Source of the DNA: Sindora glabra
Lineage: Eukaryota; Streptophyta; Magnoliopsida; Fabales; Fabaceae
Direction of reading: 5' to 3'
Assembly: GCA_020226215.1 (NCBI GenBank)
Contig: CM035234.1
Coordinates: forward strand, 53,881,275-53,945,274
DNA: 64,000 nucleotides
Shown here: piece by piece, positions 46,336 through 58,762 of the stretch
Layout of the letters: each line of letters begins with the position of its first letter
Numbering within the stretch: position 1 is the first letter of the stretch
Notes under the pieces: generated by a model
Database searches by the model: none
Seen by the model: only the letters and a program-made list of their open reading frames with translations
What the model was told of the DNA's origin: nothing
Made by a program: the position numbers and the translations under genes

Positions 46336-47923
46336 AGGCACTCACTCTTATATTTGTACTCTAATTAAGCTTTTACTTTCAAATGAACTCATACACTCTT
46401 GCCTTTTTCCACTCTTGAGTTTCCCTCTTGCAATTCTTTAGGAATTATGATAGACTCAACCAAATAAGATTACTACTTATGATAATCAATATCACTAATC
46501 AAAGTTCACACAATTGAAAGGATCCAACAAGATAATGAAAGAATCAACAAATGGGAATTTCAAAAAACAAACTGGTTAAGATTCAATAATGAAAATTTTA
46601 AAGAAAGAAAACTAACTAGACTTAAAGATTAAAAACGAACAATAAAAGAACAGAGATAAATAAGACTCGAAATAAAAATTCAAGACTTCAAGACAAAAAT
46701 AACTTAAGGACTCAAGGATTTGGTAATTGAATTTGATAGGAAAAATGCAAACACAAGACTTAAACTTAAATGTAGGAAAGAAACAGTGAACAATTGGGCA
46801 AAAAATGAGAAATCCAATACATTAAATGAGTAACAACTTTTTTTTTTCACAATTCAAACTTCTTTTTGAACTCTTTCTTTTTTTTTAACATTATTTTCTT
46901 TTTTCTTTTTTGCTTTTTGTTATTATTATTATTTTCACAATCAATACTTCTTTTTTTAATCCTATCCAATACTTCTTGTTCTTCTTTTTGGCTCTTTGCC
47001 CCTTTTTTTTTTCTGTATTACTCACAAATGCATAGTACTCAAATTTTGGTTGCACACTGCTCCGCACTAATCGAATATAGGATGTCAATACATCCCTGTG
47101 ATTCGGCATGGTTTTGGATTTTTAAGCAAATGGCTACCATGCACTGCTGAGCAAAAATTGCAAGTGAAATGAAACTTGAAGACGCAAATTAAAGAGCCAA
47201 TTAGTGACTTCAGTTGAAAGACGTCACACAAAGCTGACAAATGGTATAAAATTAGGGCAGCAACGAATGACACTAAACAGAACGCCATGACCAGCAAGGA
47301 ATGCAATTCGAATAATTTGGACAGCAATGAGACACAACGTAAAATGGTGGAATAGCAATACGAAGATGACTTGAGACACAAAACTTGATAGCCAAGATTA
47401 TGACACATAATTGACTTTAGTACTGACACAAAGTAAAGATAAAATACAGAGTGCTTGAAGAACGGACAACAAATGATGCAATTGGACAAGACGCTAACTC
47501 AAAGGAATTAACGACACCACTTAAAGATAGACCCCAAAGATAGGGCGCAGTGGATGAACTGAAGATAGACCAAGCACGAAATTGACAAATCAATATGTAC
47601 CTGACTCAATGGACTAAAGAAAATTCATAGACGCAGCAACGAAGACTTGACTTCGGGACCGACTCAGCAAAGACTTAAGCGACGCAATATAACAAACACA
47701 TTAGATGCAAACATGGCCCAAACAAAATGATTTGAATAAAACTAAACAAACAAACTTACCAAAACAGCAGTAAGAGATTACGCATTCAATTTGGACTCAA
47801 CCAGACACAATTAAAACGCAGACCCAAACACGGAGTTTAACAACATTACTTGACTTAAGATGCGAATTGAAACAAAATAGAGCTGCAACACCAAGACGTT
47901 GTAGGATGCAATTGGACTTAGAC
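46336..47923 (-). mobile_element. gypsy 'B2' leader and LTR, distal part
   Basis: Read on the minus strand, 46,480 to 46,345 matches the A leader (AATCTTATTTGGTT, AAAAGGCAAGAGTGT). 46,860-47,040 is T-rich on the plus strand, equal to the A-rich block of A reversed. 47,040-47,923 is the GC-richer GTC/GAC-word region equal to A 29,735-30,340. The LTR continues at 56,213 beyond copia H. Frames here are chance. Confidence 0.6.
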
Positions 47924-48710
47924 TATTGGATCATGGATTCGGATTGCTCAAAAAGGGGTCTATAACTTGACCCATGACCCAATTTATGAAATGCCTATAA
48001 ATAGACAAATGAAAGTTGGTTAAAGGGTTAGTTAACAATAGAATCAATCATCAAAACCTATTCAAAAAACTCTCTCTCTTTACTTTGAACAAAAAGGAGA
48101 TTTAAGTTATGAATAAATTGTAAAAATATTTTTTGAACTATCATTAATTAAGTCTTTTATTTAGTTTTATTTAAAATGAGCAGAGTTTAATTCTAGAATT
48201 ATATCTTTAAGTTAAATTTTTGTAATCACTTTTATGGATTAAAAAATGCCTAGTGCGCTAATGTATTTTGCAGCAAGTGTAGATCTTTAACTAATTGAAC
48301 TTTTGATAGGTGAGCCTAATAAGATTTTTTATTTAATCAGGTTAGGTCTCCCTAACCACTTTACACTTTATCCATAACTACAAAAATACTTTGTGAATTA
48401 TAATGCCTTATTGGTAGCAAATTCGTAGAGAAGGTAGGGAAGATTAAACCTTTGTTCATCAATTTATTCATATTTCATTATGACGAATATAGGTACGTTA
48501 TCTATTTTTTGAAATCATGTATTTTATATTCTTGATCTATATAAGTTTGTATCCTATATGAATAATTTTTTTGCTTACATAAATTGCATTTCTATGTCAT
48601 TATCAATTTAACCAGTAAAAATAAATATCGAATCTAAAATCTTCCACTACAAACTTCTAATATTTTAGTATGTATGAATCCAATTCATATCCATTTATAT
48701 TTTACTGACA
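47924..48710 (+). mobile_element. copia 'H' 5' LTR (787 bp)
   Basis: It starts TATTGGATCATGGA (from TGTTGGA) and ends TTATATTTTACTGACA, just before the primer-binding site. It matches the 3' LTR at 55,894-56,212 at both ends (for example CCTATAAATA, CTCTCTCTTTACT, AACAAAAAGGAGATTTA). It has 466 bp more than the 3' LTR, bounded by the 8-bp direct repeat ATAAATTG (48,113 and 48,579). A CTATAAATAG box is at about 47,994. It is inserted in the gypsy B2 LTR; CTAT at both outer junctions is a weak target-duplication candidate. Confidence 0.85.
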
Positions 48711-48726
48711 TTAGTATCAGAGCAAG
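48711..48726 (+). promoter_or_regulatory. primer-binding site of copia H
   Basis: TTAGTATCAGAGCAAG directly follows the 5' LTR. It matches the plant copia consensus TGGTATCAGAGC, complementary to the 3' end of initiator tRNA-Met, with one change. Confidence 0.85.
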
Positions 48727-48750
48727 ATTGTTTAATTTTTTGGTCTCTTC

Positions 48751-48753
<3 letters not shown>

Positions 48754-48803
<50 letters not shown>
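48754..48803. repeat. (AT)n microsatellite
   Basis: About 25 uninterrupted AT dinucleotides, 28 bases after the primer-binding site of copia H. Likely polymorphic and prone to assembly error. Confidence 0.97.
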
Positions 48804-48809
<6 letters not shown>

Positions 48810-50782
48810 ATTTTTTATTGCTTTATAAATATGATAATATAGTGATTTATTATTAGCAATGTTTTGTCTTATTTTTTGATGGCAATATTATATGGTTATA
48901 TGTGCAAATGCCACTACTGCATTATGCAAAACTTCCTCCAACCTTTTTTTTATATTTTTTGGTCATTACTTGCACAATCTTCTTGGCACTTAGTTTCTTG
49001 ATTTCAATCTCCTCTTTGGCATGAAGGACGACTATCTCTTCAAGAATATCACCTTTAGAGATCGCGAAGGCACTATTCATCGATAGAAATGAGTTTTTTC
49101 ATATACCAAATTCAAATAACTAGTGAATAAAAAACTAGTAACCAATTTTCACTCTCCTTATTTTTAAAACTTCTCAGTAACCCATTTATAGGATTTAGGT
49201 TATATACCTGAATCAGATAGGCATTCCAACTTAGCACTTGATAGTACAGATTTTTGATCTTGTTTTGCAAAATAGTTTTCGATAAAGGATGAGAAGCTAG
49301 AGAAAGTGGTTTAACAATTGGAGTTTATAGTATATCTTTTGTTTTTTTTTTTTTTGAAAAAATGGTAAAAAAATTGTAAAAAAAACTACAAATTTTTTTT
49401 TAAAAACTGTTAGAAATGGTTTAAAAAAAAAGGAAAGGACCTTTTTTTATCTGTTAAGGGATTCAAGCCCTCACCTATAGAGGTATCTATCCACACCTTA
49501 ACCACTCATCCATTATCTCTAGCATGTTATAGGCCCCCAATATTATTTATGTACTATACTAGCATAATAAAGAAAGAAAAGGAGGCAAAATTTTTTGTCC
49601 TTTTTTTGAACTAAATAATGTCATTTTTTGCCTATTTTTTGGGTATATTTCTCACACATTGAACTATTTTCTATAATTTTTTTAAGAATTTTATACATTG
49701 TTTACATGATGTACAATTTTTTTATTTAATGAAATTATGTTATAAAAATGTCTATAACATAAAGAATTATCATAAATACAACATTAAAGATATAACACCA
49801 AGACGGTGATTATATAAAAAAAATTATTTTTAACAAAAGGTTTGTTAGATATTTTTATAGCATAATTGATTTTTTTTCTTTGTGTAAATTATTGTTTTGG
49901 TGATTTAATTGAGTTTCTTTTTCTTTTTCCTATATATATTATAGAAAATTTTGGTGAGGCTTATGCATATATCAAGAGTTGTATAGACAAGATAAAAAGT
50001 TAATAAGTTAATTGTCGAACTCAAAAATCTCCAAGCTAACTAGAAGTTTATAAAGAAAACTTAGTATATCTTGTAAATCATATCATCAAGTTTCATAAAA
50101 AAATTCAAAACTTGATATGGGTTTGTGTTTTAAAGATGAATATGAATTTGAAGAAATTAAAGGCCTTACAAAAAAACCTTATATATGATTACTAAAATAA
50201 TATATTAGATTTTCTATTAGAAACAAAAAGGGTATAGAAATAATATAAAAATATTATCCATAGATCTATATTAGACTATTTAGATAGTTTAAATCATAGA
50301 AATAATTTGACTATTTTCAAGTACAATTAACTAGATAAGAAATCTAGTACTAAAATCCAATTTCCCCAAGAGCTATATTATAGGTTTGTTAGCTCTTTTT
50401 TGCATAGGATCAAACGTTTAAAAAAATTATAGCAATTTTAAACTTTAGGTAGGCATTTGATATCTGACATTTTATGCAATTTTTTATATTTGTGCATTAT
50501 ATTATTGAAATATGTTTCAATTTGCGTAATTTTTTTAAATGAAATTGCATATCTAGAAATTCCTTTATCTAGTATACTTTGCCTAATTAATTATTTTAGT
50601 ATTAGCCTTACATTAGGAATTTAGATTATGATTGGAAACATAATGACCTTTTTGATTCTAAACTCTACATACAAACTAGTCCTAACATAATTAATTATAG
50701 CCAAAGTAGACATATATTTATGGTAAGACATTAATTATATGTAATTATATCTATATGTAGAACTTCGTGCCTTTACATATAC
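48804..50782 (+). other. copia 'H' leader, about 2 kb
   Basis: Unusually long for a copia leader. It holds homopolymer-rich sequence (49,340-49,450) and a tRNA-like segment (see 49,450-49,520). No coding frame with recognised motifs. It may contain unrecognised insertions. Confidence 0.5.
49450..49520 (-). ncRNA. tRNA-like segment, possible SINE or tRNA relic
   Basis: On the minus strand GATGAGTGGTTAAGG (A-box-like, compare the AGTGGTTAAGG of plant tRNA-Ser and tRNA-Leu) is followed about 40 bases later by GGGCTTGAATCCC (B-box-like, consensus GGTTCGANTCC, with C to T changes). Spacing fits a type II tRNA or a tRNA-derived SINE head. No intact acceptor stem or SINE tail was found, and an A-rich tract lies downstream. 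Confidence 0.45.
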
Positions 50783-51645
50783 AATGGCTACTGCTTCTAA
50801 GAACATTGTCATCAAACTCAATAAAGGCAAGAAATTAAATGGTGACAGTTGTGAAATTTGGAGCATGAAAATCGAATATGTGTGAGAAGAGCAAGAGGCT
50901 TTAGAAGCACTCAATATTATCCTAGAAAAGCCTAAGGTAAGAAACACAACCCAACATAGGCAAGACTAAAAGGCTTATTAAACCCGAAAAAGGAAGAATT
51001 CTTTTACTTGTATTACATTGCTGAGCAGCATGGAGAATGGCATCATGTGAGGATTTATAAATTACAACTTGGTTAAGGACATATGGTCTACTCTAGAAAA
51101 TAAGTTTGGTGGAACATTTATGACCAAACTAAGATCTCTCACAATTAAATTTGACACTTACAAAAAGAAATCTAAACATTCAATGAAAAAACATTTATGA
51201 GAGATGCCAAATATGATTAGTGAATTAAAGAATACAAGTCATTTGTTAACTAACGAGCAACAAGTCCAAGATGTAATTCATTCCTTGTTTTATTCTTAGG
51301 AGCATATGAAGATGTATTTAACCCATAATGAAAATATCTGAACAGTGGATGATGTTGTGTGCCACTTTGAGCTAGAAGAAGAAATGCTTAAAGCTACTAA
51401 GCCTAATACAGACATATATATGGCTTCATCCAGCTTAGGAAGAGTTTCTGGGCGAAAGCATAAATATAAAGGTGGGTCCCAAGATGCAAGAAAGAATATA
51501 GCTCATTTCAACAAGAAATTAATAAATAACCAACATAGGAAAGAAAAACATCCTTTCAAGAATAAGAATATGGCCAAGGTTAAGTACTTTAATTGCAATA
51601 CGAAAAGGGCATTTTTCCTATAACTGCCTTGAACCAAGTTAGTGA
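50783..51645 (+). pseudogene. copia 'H' gag
   Basis: Starts MATASKNIVIKLNKGKKLNG, typical of plant copia gag. Blocks follow: SMKIEYV then TGA; VKDIWSTLENKFGGTF; FDTYKKKSKHSMKKHL; MISELKNTSHLLTNEQQVQD; NENI then TGA; VDDVVCHFELEEEMLKA (51,345 on). The zinc knuckle at 51,585-51,640 reads KYFNC, then after a frameshift KGHFSYNCLEPS: the first Cys of C-x2-C is Tyr. Spread stops mean it is inactive, but the order is complete and it is among the best preserved gag genes here. Confidence 0.88.
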
Positions 51646-51689
51646 ACTTTATGTAGTAAGTTTTATTTTCTAATAAATTTTTATCCTTT

Positions 51690-52260
51690 CTGGATTACAG
51701 ACTGAAGGCCAACAGACCATGTAATGAAGGATTGGGACACCTTCATGGAATTTCAGTGAATACCACATGAAGCAAAATGGATCTATGTGTGAAATAATGC
51801 ACAAGTTGCAATTTAAGGAATAGGCACATGCAAGTTAATCTTACAAGGTGGCTGAACTCTGCTCTTGCATAATATTTTATATGCACCTCAAATTTGCTAA
51901 AATTTAATCTCTATGTTAGTTTTGTTAAAACTTAATTTTAATTTGTATCTTGCTGATGACAATATTGAATTATCTTTGGGTATAACTTATTATGGATCAA
52001 GATATATAATAAATGATTTTAGTGTTATAGATACTGATCATTATAAATGTAATCTTAATTATTCGATGTTTACATTATCACATAATTTTGAAATTGATGT
52101 GAATGTTTGGCATACTTAACTTGGTTATATTAGTCAACATCAAATGGATAGGCTAGCCAAAGAAGGGTTATTGCCTAACTATGAAAAGTAAATCTATCTA
52201 CTTGTGAGCATTGCCTAGTTGGCAAATGTACTAGAAAACCATTTGAAAAAGGAACTAGAG
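51690..52260 (+). pseudogene. copia 'H' protease and GAG-pre-integrase
   Basis: TDHVMKDWDTFMEFQ follows a frameshifted WITD (usual W-I-V-D-S-G-A-T-D-H-V), so the D-S-G active site is damaged. Then QVAI, GIGTCKLILQGG, TLLLHNILYAPQIC; LLKLNFNLYLADDNIELSLG in the 51,913-52,119 frame; DVNVWHT then LGYISQHQMDRLAKEGLLP, the GAG-pre-integrase motif with the finger Cys residues CEHCLVGKCTRK after another shift. Confidence 0.85.
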
Positions 52261-53000
52261 TTAACTTTTCTTTGCAATTAGTCCATTATGATATATGTGG
52301 TTCAATGAATGTGAGAGTTAGGCATGGAGTTTTCTATTTCATCACATTCATAGATGACTTCACTTGATTTGGTATTGTCCATTTAATAACACAAAAATTT
52401 GAAGCATTTAGTTACTTTCAAAGCTATATGAGCTTAGTCAAAAATTAATTAGATAGAAAAATAAAAGCATTACGAATTGATTGTGGTCGTAAGTATTTAT
52501 CTAATTAGTTCAAGTAACTATTTAATGAAAAAAGGATTCAACATTAGTTGACAAATCCATGCACTTCTTAACAAAATGGTGTTACAAAAAGATAAAATCA
52601 AACACTTTTGGAAATAGTTAGTTTTATAATGGTACAAGCAAATTTGCTTATCACTTATTAGGGTGATGCATTTTTAACTGCTATATTTATCCTTAACCGT
52701 GTGCCTAGCAAATCAGTTCCTACTAGGCCATATAAGTTATGGACGAAGCACAAACTTAACTTGAGCATGTTACAACCTTAAGGATATGCTGCCTTTGTTC
52801 TAGATACCTTACACGCACATGACAAATTAAGTACTTGAGGAAAGAAATTTATCTTATTAGATACTCAAAACATTCAAAAGGCTATGTGTTCATTGATGAA
52901 CATGATAGTAGAAGTCTCACAAAATTTAAATCACAAAATATCACATTCTTAAAGAATTATTTTCCTAAATAGGGTGATATAAATAAGGACTTATCCTTAT
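52261..53000 (+). pseudogene. copia 'H' integrase
   Basis: QLVHYDICGSMNVRVRHG (first catalytic Asp), YFITFIDDFT, DRKIKALRIDCGRKYLS (second Asp kept, context usually T-D-x-G-x-E-Y), QNGVTKR where the usual Q-N-G-V-A-E-R has its catalytic Glu replaced by Lys, then QANLLITY, ILNRVPSKSVPTRPYKLW and the end of the domain. In-frame stops occur. Confidence 0.87.
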
Positions 53001-54800
53001 ACGAGACCATGGATACAAGCGCTTAAGACTCACTTCCTTCAAGTGAGAGAATTTTAAGGAATATGTTTCCAATTCCAAGTGCAAATGACAGTGATCTTCA
53101 TCAATATAGGAGTATTCTAAATGGGAATACTTAAATAATTAATTATCCTAGTTCAAGTGAGAGCAATTTAAGGATCCCTAAAAAATATATTTCTCTAGAG
53201 CCACAATTGCGACGTAGTAATAGAAAAGGCATTTCTCATCATTGTTTCAAATTAAAGGTCGTAAAGCCTTTGTGGCCATTACATAAAATGAAGATAAGCT
53301 AAGAAATGTTACAGAGGCTCTTTCTAGCCCTAATAAGGAAAATTGGATAAAAGCAACGGAAGAAGAGATGGAGTCTATGAGATCAAATAAAATTTAGGAA
53401 CTTATTGATCTTCCAAACACACATAAGGCCATTAGGAATAAATGAGTTATAAAATCAAGCGTAAGGCTAATGGCACTATTGAAAGATATAAGGTTAGATT
53501 AGTAGCAAAATGTTACACATAATAGGATGGAATAGATTATGAAGAAACCTTTTCATCTATTGTTAGATTTACCTTAATCTGTTTGATACTAACTTGAATT
53601 ACATCAAATGGATGTAAAAATTGCATATCTCAATAGAGATTTGGAAAGGAAATTTACATGCAACAGCCTATAGGTTTTATCAAAGAAGGCCAAGAAAACA
53701 AAATTTGTAGACTTTTCAAGTCTATATATAGCTTGAAGCAATCTTCAAGATAATAATATATTTACTCTCACAATGTAATTGTGTCAAATGATTTTATCAT
53801 AGTTGATGAAAATCATTACGTATATACAAAAAAGTCTAAGGATAAGTTTATAATTTTATTGTTTTATGTTGATGATATATTTATAGCTAGAAATAAAAAG
53901 GAGTATGTCAATGAAATTTAAGGATGATTGTTATCTAATTTTAAAATGAAAGATATGGGTGAAGCTACATTTATTCTTGGAGTTAAGATTTTAAAAAATT
54001 GTTCAAAGAAATTATTGTCTCTATCACAAGAGTATTATATTAACAAAATTTTTGAACAATTTCAAATGCAATATTGTAAATCCATAGATACTCCTATTGC
54101 TAAAAGTGAAGGTCTAAGCCAATGGATATGTCTTAAGACTCTATAAGAGGAAACATATAGAAGAAAAGTTCTTTATGCAAGTATAGTTGGAACTTTAATG
54201 TATGTAATGATATGATCGGATATTTATTTGCCTATTAGCATGGTACGGGGATATCAATCTAACCCAAGCCTAACATATTAGAAAGCAGTTAAAAGGATAT
54301 TGAGGTATTTAAAAGGTACTACTAACTATTCATTATATTACAAAAGAAATAATCTATAATTGAAAGACTACAGTGATGTTGATTATGGAGGAAACTTAGA
54401 TGAAAGGAACTCTACCTCTAAGTATGTCTTCTTACTAAATAATGGCGTCATATCTTGGAGTAGTAAGAAACAATCATGCATAGCCTTATCTATAATGGAA
54501 GCTGAATTTATAGCATTTTTAGCAGAGTATAAGAAGTGATGTGGCTAAAAAGATTTTTTAGATTATTTAGGAGTAAATACTAATATTACTGATCTAGTAT
54601 TAGTACATTATGATAACCAAGCAGGAATAACATACAAAATGACTTTAAATATCATTGCAAAACTAAGTACATAAACACAAAGTATAACTTTATAAGAGAT
54701 ATAGTTGCACATAAAGAAGTAAACATGAAATATATTTCTACATGCAAGATGGTAGCAGATCCCATTTAGTAGCCTATTCCTTGAGATGTATTCATAAAAC
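53001..54800 (+). pseudogene. copia 'H' reverse transcriptase and RNase H
   Basis: NWIKATEEEMESMRSNKI (about 53,341) opens RT; VIKSSVRLMA and MDVKIAYLNRDLE follow; FYVDDIFIA at 53,862-53,888 keeps the catalytic D-D. The frame 53,928-54,146 gives MLSNFKMKDMGEATFILGVK and QEYYINKIFEQFQM, CKSIDTPIAKSEGLS. RNase H: NPSLTY, AVKRILRYLKGT, DVDYGGN, STSKYVFLLNNGVISWSSKK and a degraded C-terminus near 54,760. Stops and shifts break it into short frames. Confidence 0.88.
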
Positions 54801-55893
54801 ATATGAAATCTCAAGGATTGCATAAATGTTGATATAATTATTGTAATTTTTTTCCTAACAATATTCATAGAATATTAATGTTTGAATAATAAATGTGTTT
54901 ATTATAAGCCTACATATATAGATGTATGAATGTTTCTTAGAACATTCTTAAGTTATTGAAAAGTATGTTAGATAAATAGAAGATTAGCCCACTCATATAA
55001 GTAATTGTCTCTTATCAATTTTTATAATTAATAAGAGATGAGAATAATTTTAAGCTTCTTATCTAAATGATAATCAAGAGCTAAGCTTAAAATATGAATG
55101 TCACCTTGTTAATAAACAAGATAAACAAGGTGAGGTCATATGTAAAACCGTAAGTGAATTAATAAGGAATTCATTTTATTTGTCTAAATTGTCAGATATA
55201 AGTTCTAATGGAAATGAGAAAGAGTAGATTGGTAAATTTAGGTTAAACATTGAATATGTTTAAACCATTATCTGTATGGTATTAATACATTATATAAAGA
55301 CATATGTTCTATAGGAAAAAGAGAGAATAATATATTATGTGTTTCATACCATATGTGTAAATTGTGACAACATAAGTGATCAAAGTTTAAATCTCAACTT
55401 TGATGTGTGAGACCTTTGAAGGAATAAAGACCTTATATTTTTACCTTTATGACTCTATTCTATTTTTTAAGATTTAAATTTAATGATTGTTATTTTAGAA
55501 TGTTACCAAATAACTATAAGAGATTCAATCTAGTGGGGCATTACTAGAAAAGCAAATTAAATTAAAGTTGAGAGATGTGAGAAAATAAAAAGATTATTAC
55601 ATGTATCACATTATGTTTGTATTCATCGGTATACTGTTATAATGTGTCTATAATTGTGAATACAATATTTAATGTAAATGATGCATATGAATAAGATCAT
55701 TTAAGAAATTTAAATGTGATAAAATGATCTAGAGTACTATCTACTTAAGATCCATTATTTATCGAGAAGTTATATATATTCCAAATAGATATATAGCAAA
55801 AAGCTCTCAAAGTATGATGGTACAAGTTATAAGAGATGATGTTCTCTTATGTAATACTGAAAGAGATGGATTCCATTTTGTGCGAGTGAGAGA
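54801..55893 (+). other. copia 'H' 3' untranslated spacer
   Basis: About 1.1 kb without coding similarity between pol and the 3' LTR. It ends with GTGAGAGA (55,886-55,893), a worn polypurine tract. An ACAAGATAAACAAGGTGAGG stretch (55,116) repeats AACAAG. Long 3' spacers are known in some copia lineages. Confidence 0.55.
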
Positions 55894-56212
55894 TATTGGA
55901 TCATAGATCTAGGTTGCCTAAAATAGGTCCATAACCTAACTCATGACTAGATTCATGAAATGCCTATAAATATGTAGAAAAAGTTGGCTAAAGGGTTGAT
56001 TAATAATAAAATCAATCATCAGAACCTATTCAAGAAACTCTCTCTCTTTACTCTGAACAAAAAGGAGATTTAGGCTATAAATAAATTGCCTTTCCATGTG
56101 ATTGCCAATTCAACTAATAAAAATAAACATTGGATCTCGAATCTTCTGCTATGAACTTCTAATATTCTGGTATATATGAATCCAATTCACATCCATTTAT
56201 ATTTTACTAACA
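55894..56212 (+). mobile_element. copia 'H' 3' LTR (319 bp)
   Basis: It starts TATTGGATCATAGATC and ends TTATATTTTACTAACA. It matches the 5' LTR except that the 466-bp block between two ATAAATTG copies is reduced to one ATAAATTG. Both LTRs share TATTGG instead of TGTTGG. By eye roughly 10-15% of aligned bases differ, so the insertion is old. Confidence 0.88.
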
Positions 56213-57358
56213 CTATCAAATTAAAAATAGATAAATGAATTAATCAAAAGGATAAAACAAAATACAAACAAATGATGGAATTTAAAACACTAAAATAGCA
56301 CCAAGTTGACAACATAATTCAAAATGCAATTGAATAAAGACACAATAATTGAATAAAATGAAACAAGATAGTAATATGAAACTAAATGACATAGCAAATT
56401 AATAATAGAATGTAATGAAATTGATGTAAATTAGAATGAATAACATAGTAGAAATTCAAGGACAGCATGGAATCAACAAATTTGATAAAAAAATAGAAAC
56501 ATAAAACTAAATAACAATGTTAGACAAAACAAAGTAGAAACACATTTGAACAAAAATAACAAAATAACAAAACAAGATTGAAGAAATACACTTGAATAAT
56601 GAGAATTCAAAACTTTAATACCAAATGATGTGAAATCGGAAGCACTAATACCAAATAATGAGAATTTATGATGAATCATCCTGAAATTTAGCAAATTCAA
56701 AAATGAAAATAGAAGGATACTTGTGCTACACTCCAGAAAAGATAAAATGAAAGAAATAAATGATAAAGAATCATGCCACAAAAAATGAAACTATTTAATA
56801 AGTAATGTAGACACCACAAAGATAAATCTATTGATAAGTTTGAAAGTTGGACCAAAGAGAGAAAATGCTTTTAACATGATAGAACCATTTCACTTATAGA
56901 ATTTTATAATCTAATATATTTCATAAGGAATAAGCTTTTTTGTATAACTCACTAAACCTTAATTGAAATTAGGCTTAAATGATATAAATAAGTCCAAAGC
57001 TAACATACTAGCTTAAACTTAATAAAAGGATCTTTAAATGTCTTTAAGTAATATGATAAATGACTCAAAGTAAAATAGTAAATATTTTAAAACAAAATAG
57101 GCCTAAATAGATTCCTTCTAAACTAAAGTGTAAAGAGCTCTAAAATGATCCATACATAGAATAACATAAACTAAGGTTCTAAACATCATAAAATGTTAAA
57201 ATAAGAAATCATATTAAATTATTGGATCATGAGCTGATTGTAAGGTCTTTTCTAAGTTTCAAGCTTTCTCCTCTTTATATATCCAAGCATCTTGAAATCC
57301 CTTAAAGCATATTCTTGATTCTCTTATATAGCTCTTCGTGGTTATCTTTCCTAGGATC
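56213..57358 (-). mobile_element. gypsy 'B2' LTR, proximal part with C-tail
   Basis: Reverse complement of 57,190-56,880 aligns with A 25,955-26,240: TTTTAGAGCTCTTTACACTT, ATTACTTAAAGAC, TTAGTGAGTTATAC. The tail at 57,357 (CCTAGGATCA reversed) matches the coding-end piece of A at 25,823. Copia K+ begins at once to the right. Minus-strand frame 56,473-56,781 is chance. Confidence 0.65.
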
Positions 57359-58160
57359 ATATCATTAGAGTTAAGATTTTAATAGATAGTTCTAATGGTT
57401 TGTTAGCATTAGAACCTTACATTAGTAAGATTTTTTAGTGCTTAAACATCCATAATTATAAGTATATGAGTACTCCCTTAGCCCATAATTGCAAGTTTGA
57501 TGGGTCAATTTGTCTAAACACTTCTAAAAAAGAAAAAGGAGATGAATACTATTCTAAACCTGAGTGCTATTAAAGGTCTAATGCATGCTATGTTGTCTAT
57601 ACGGCCTGATATTAGCCAAACAGTGGATCTTTTAGATAAATCTTAGCCAATAACATTAGCTATATATGAAACAGGCCTTTAGATACCTTACAAGGTACTA
57701 AAGATTATTGGTTGAGTTACTAATAGAGTAATTTATGATTACAAGCCACATTAATGTTGATTGGGAAGGAGATAGCAATGAGTACCAGGCTACATTAAAT
57801 TATATTTTTCTGTTGAGTAACAAACTTGTGTAGGTTATCCAAGATGGTGGCTAAGTTTGTAGTTAGAGCAACTATGCAAGAAAACTCATGAGTTAATTAG
57901 TTCCTTAGTATTTTAAGTGTTAGGGCACCTGATGATCCTATTACAATCTATCATGATAACATGGTAGCTTTGGCTAACATAAAAGATCCAAAATACCATG
58001 AAAAAATAAAGCATATAAGGCTTAAATATAATTATATTTAAGTCACAATTAGTGGAAAAGAGGAATATGCATGTGGAATACATTCTTATAGGTTAAATGG
58101 TGGTAGATCTTTTAAATAAAATTGTTCTAATTGCTTTGTTTGCTAAACATGTTAAGGTAA
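57359..58160 (+). pseudogene. copia 'K+' RT end and RNase H
   Basis: IIRVKILIDSSNGLLALEPY opens the readable part (57,362). LAHNCKFDG and ICLNTSKKEKGDEYYSK follow, then the RNase H block PDDPITIYHDNMVALANIK, DPKYHEKIKHIRLKYNYI (57,930-58,040), close to the K- copy at 24,400. YACGIHSYRLNGGRSFK (about 58,068) is the usual tail with Y-I-P-T eroded. Many stops. It is a second relic of the K family, in opposite orientation to the first. Confidence 0.8.
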
Positions 58161-58762
58161 TGAGACTCTATAGATTGTAGTTTCTATATCTATACATCTT
58201 TCATTATCATTTACATATACCCATGCTTAAGGAACATATTACTTTATGTGTTATTGTAATGAAAATTATTTAATCATTTTTATGCATATTTTAGGATTTG
58301 GCTTCACAACAAACAATTAAGGTATATTGAACATAGTTGAGGATTGGTTCTCTCGCACAAGCAATCTAACTCTATTCTTTGTGTAGGACTAAGGATTAAA
58401 CTACTTAAGAGAATAAACATAATTTACTTGTCATGCTAATATGCTATGTAGTCGGAAATATGCCTTATTTTATTAGGTGTTACATTTTCCAACTTGTAAC
58501 AACTTGATCTTTTTATAGTCACCCTAAATTAGCATTGTTGTTGCTTTATTCTAGATAAGGCAATATTGATTTATTAAGCTTGTATGACCATGAATACATG
58601 TTAACCTATATGATTGATGTGAATTCTTCAATGTGATGAGTTTAGGTTAGTTATAAGGATAATTAACCTGTCTTGGATGGTATTTGCTAACATATGCTCT
58701 TAAAAATTATTTTTCTCTAAAGGTAGATTGTGTTTTTCCTTGATTTCTTTTCAAGTGGGAGA
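58161..58762 (+). other. copia 'K+' 3' spacer and polypurine tract
   Basis: About 0.6 kb with no coding similarity. It ends with CAAGTGGGAGA (58,752-58,762), the standard copia polypurine tract, directly before the LTR. Confidence 0.65.

Noticed and set aside
47085..47489. 134-codon minus-strand frame
   Set aside because: Lies in the B2 LTR module matching A and B; Cys/Phe/Leu-rich without motif and not conserved as a frame.
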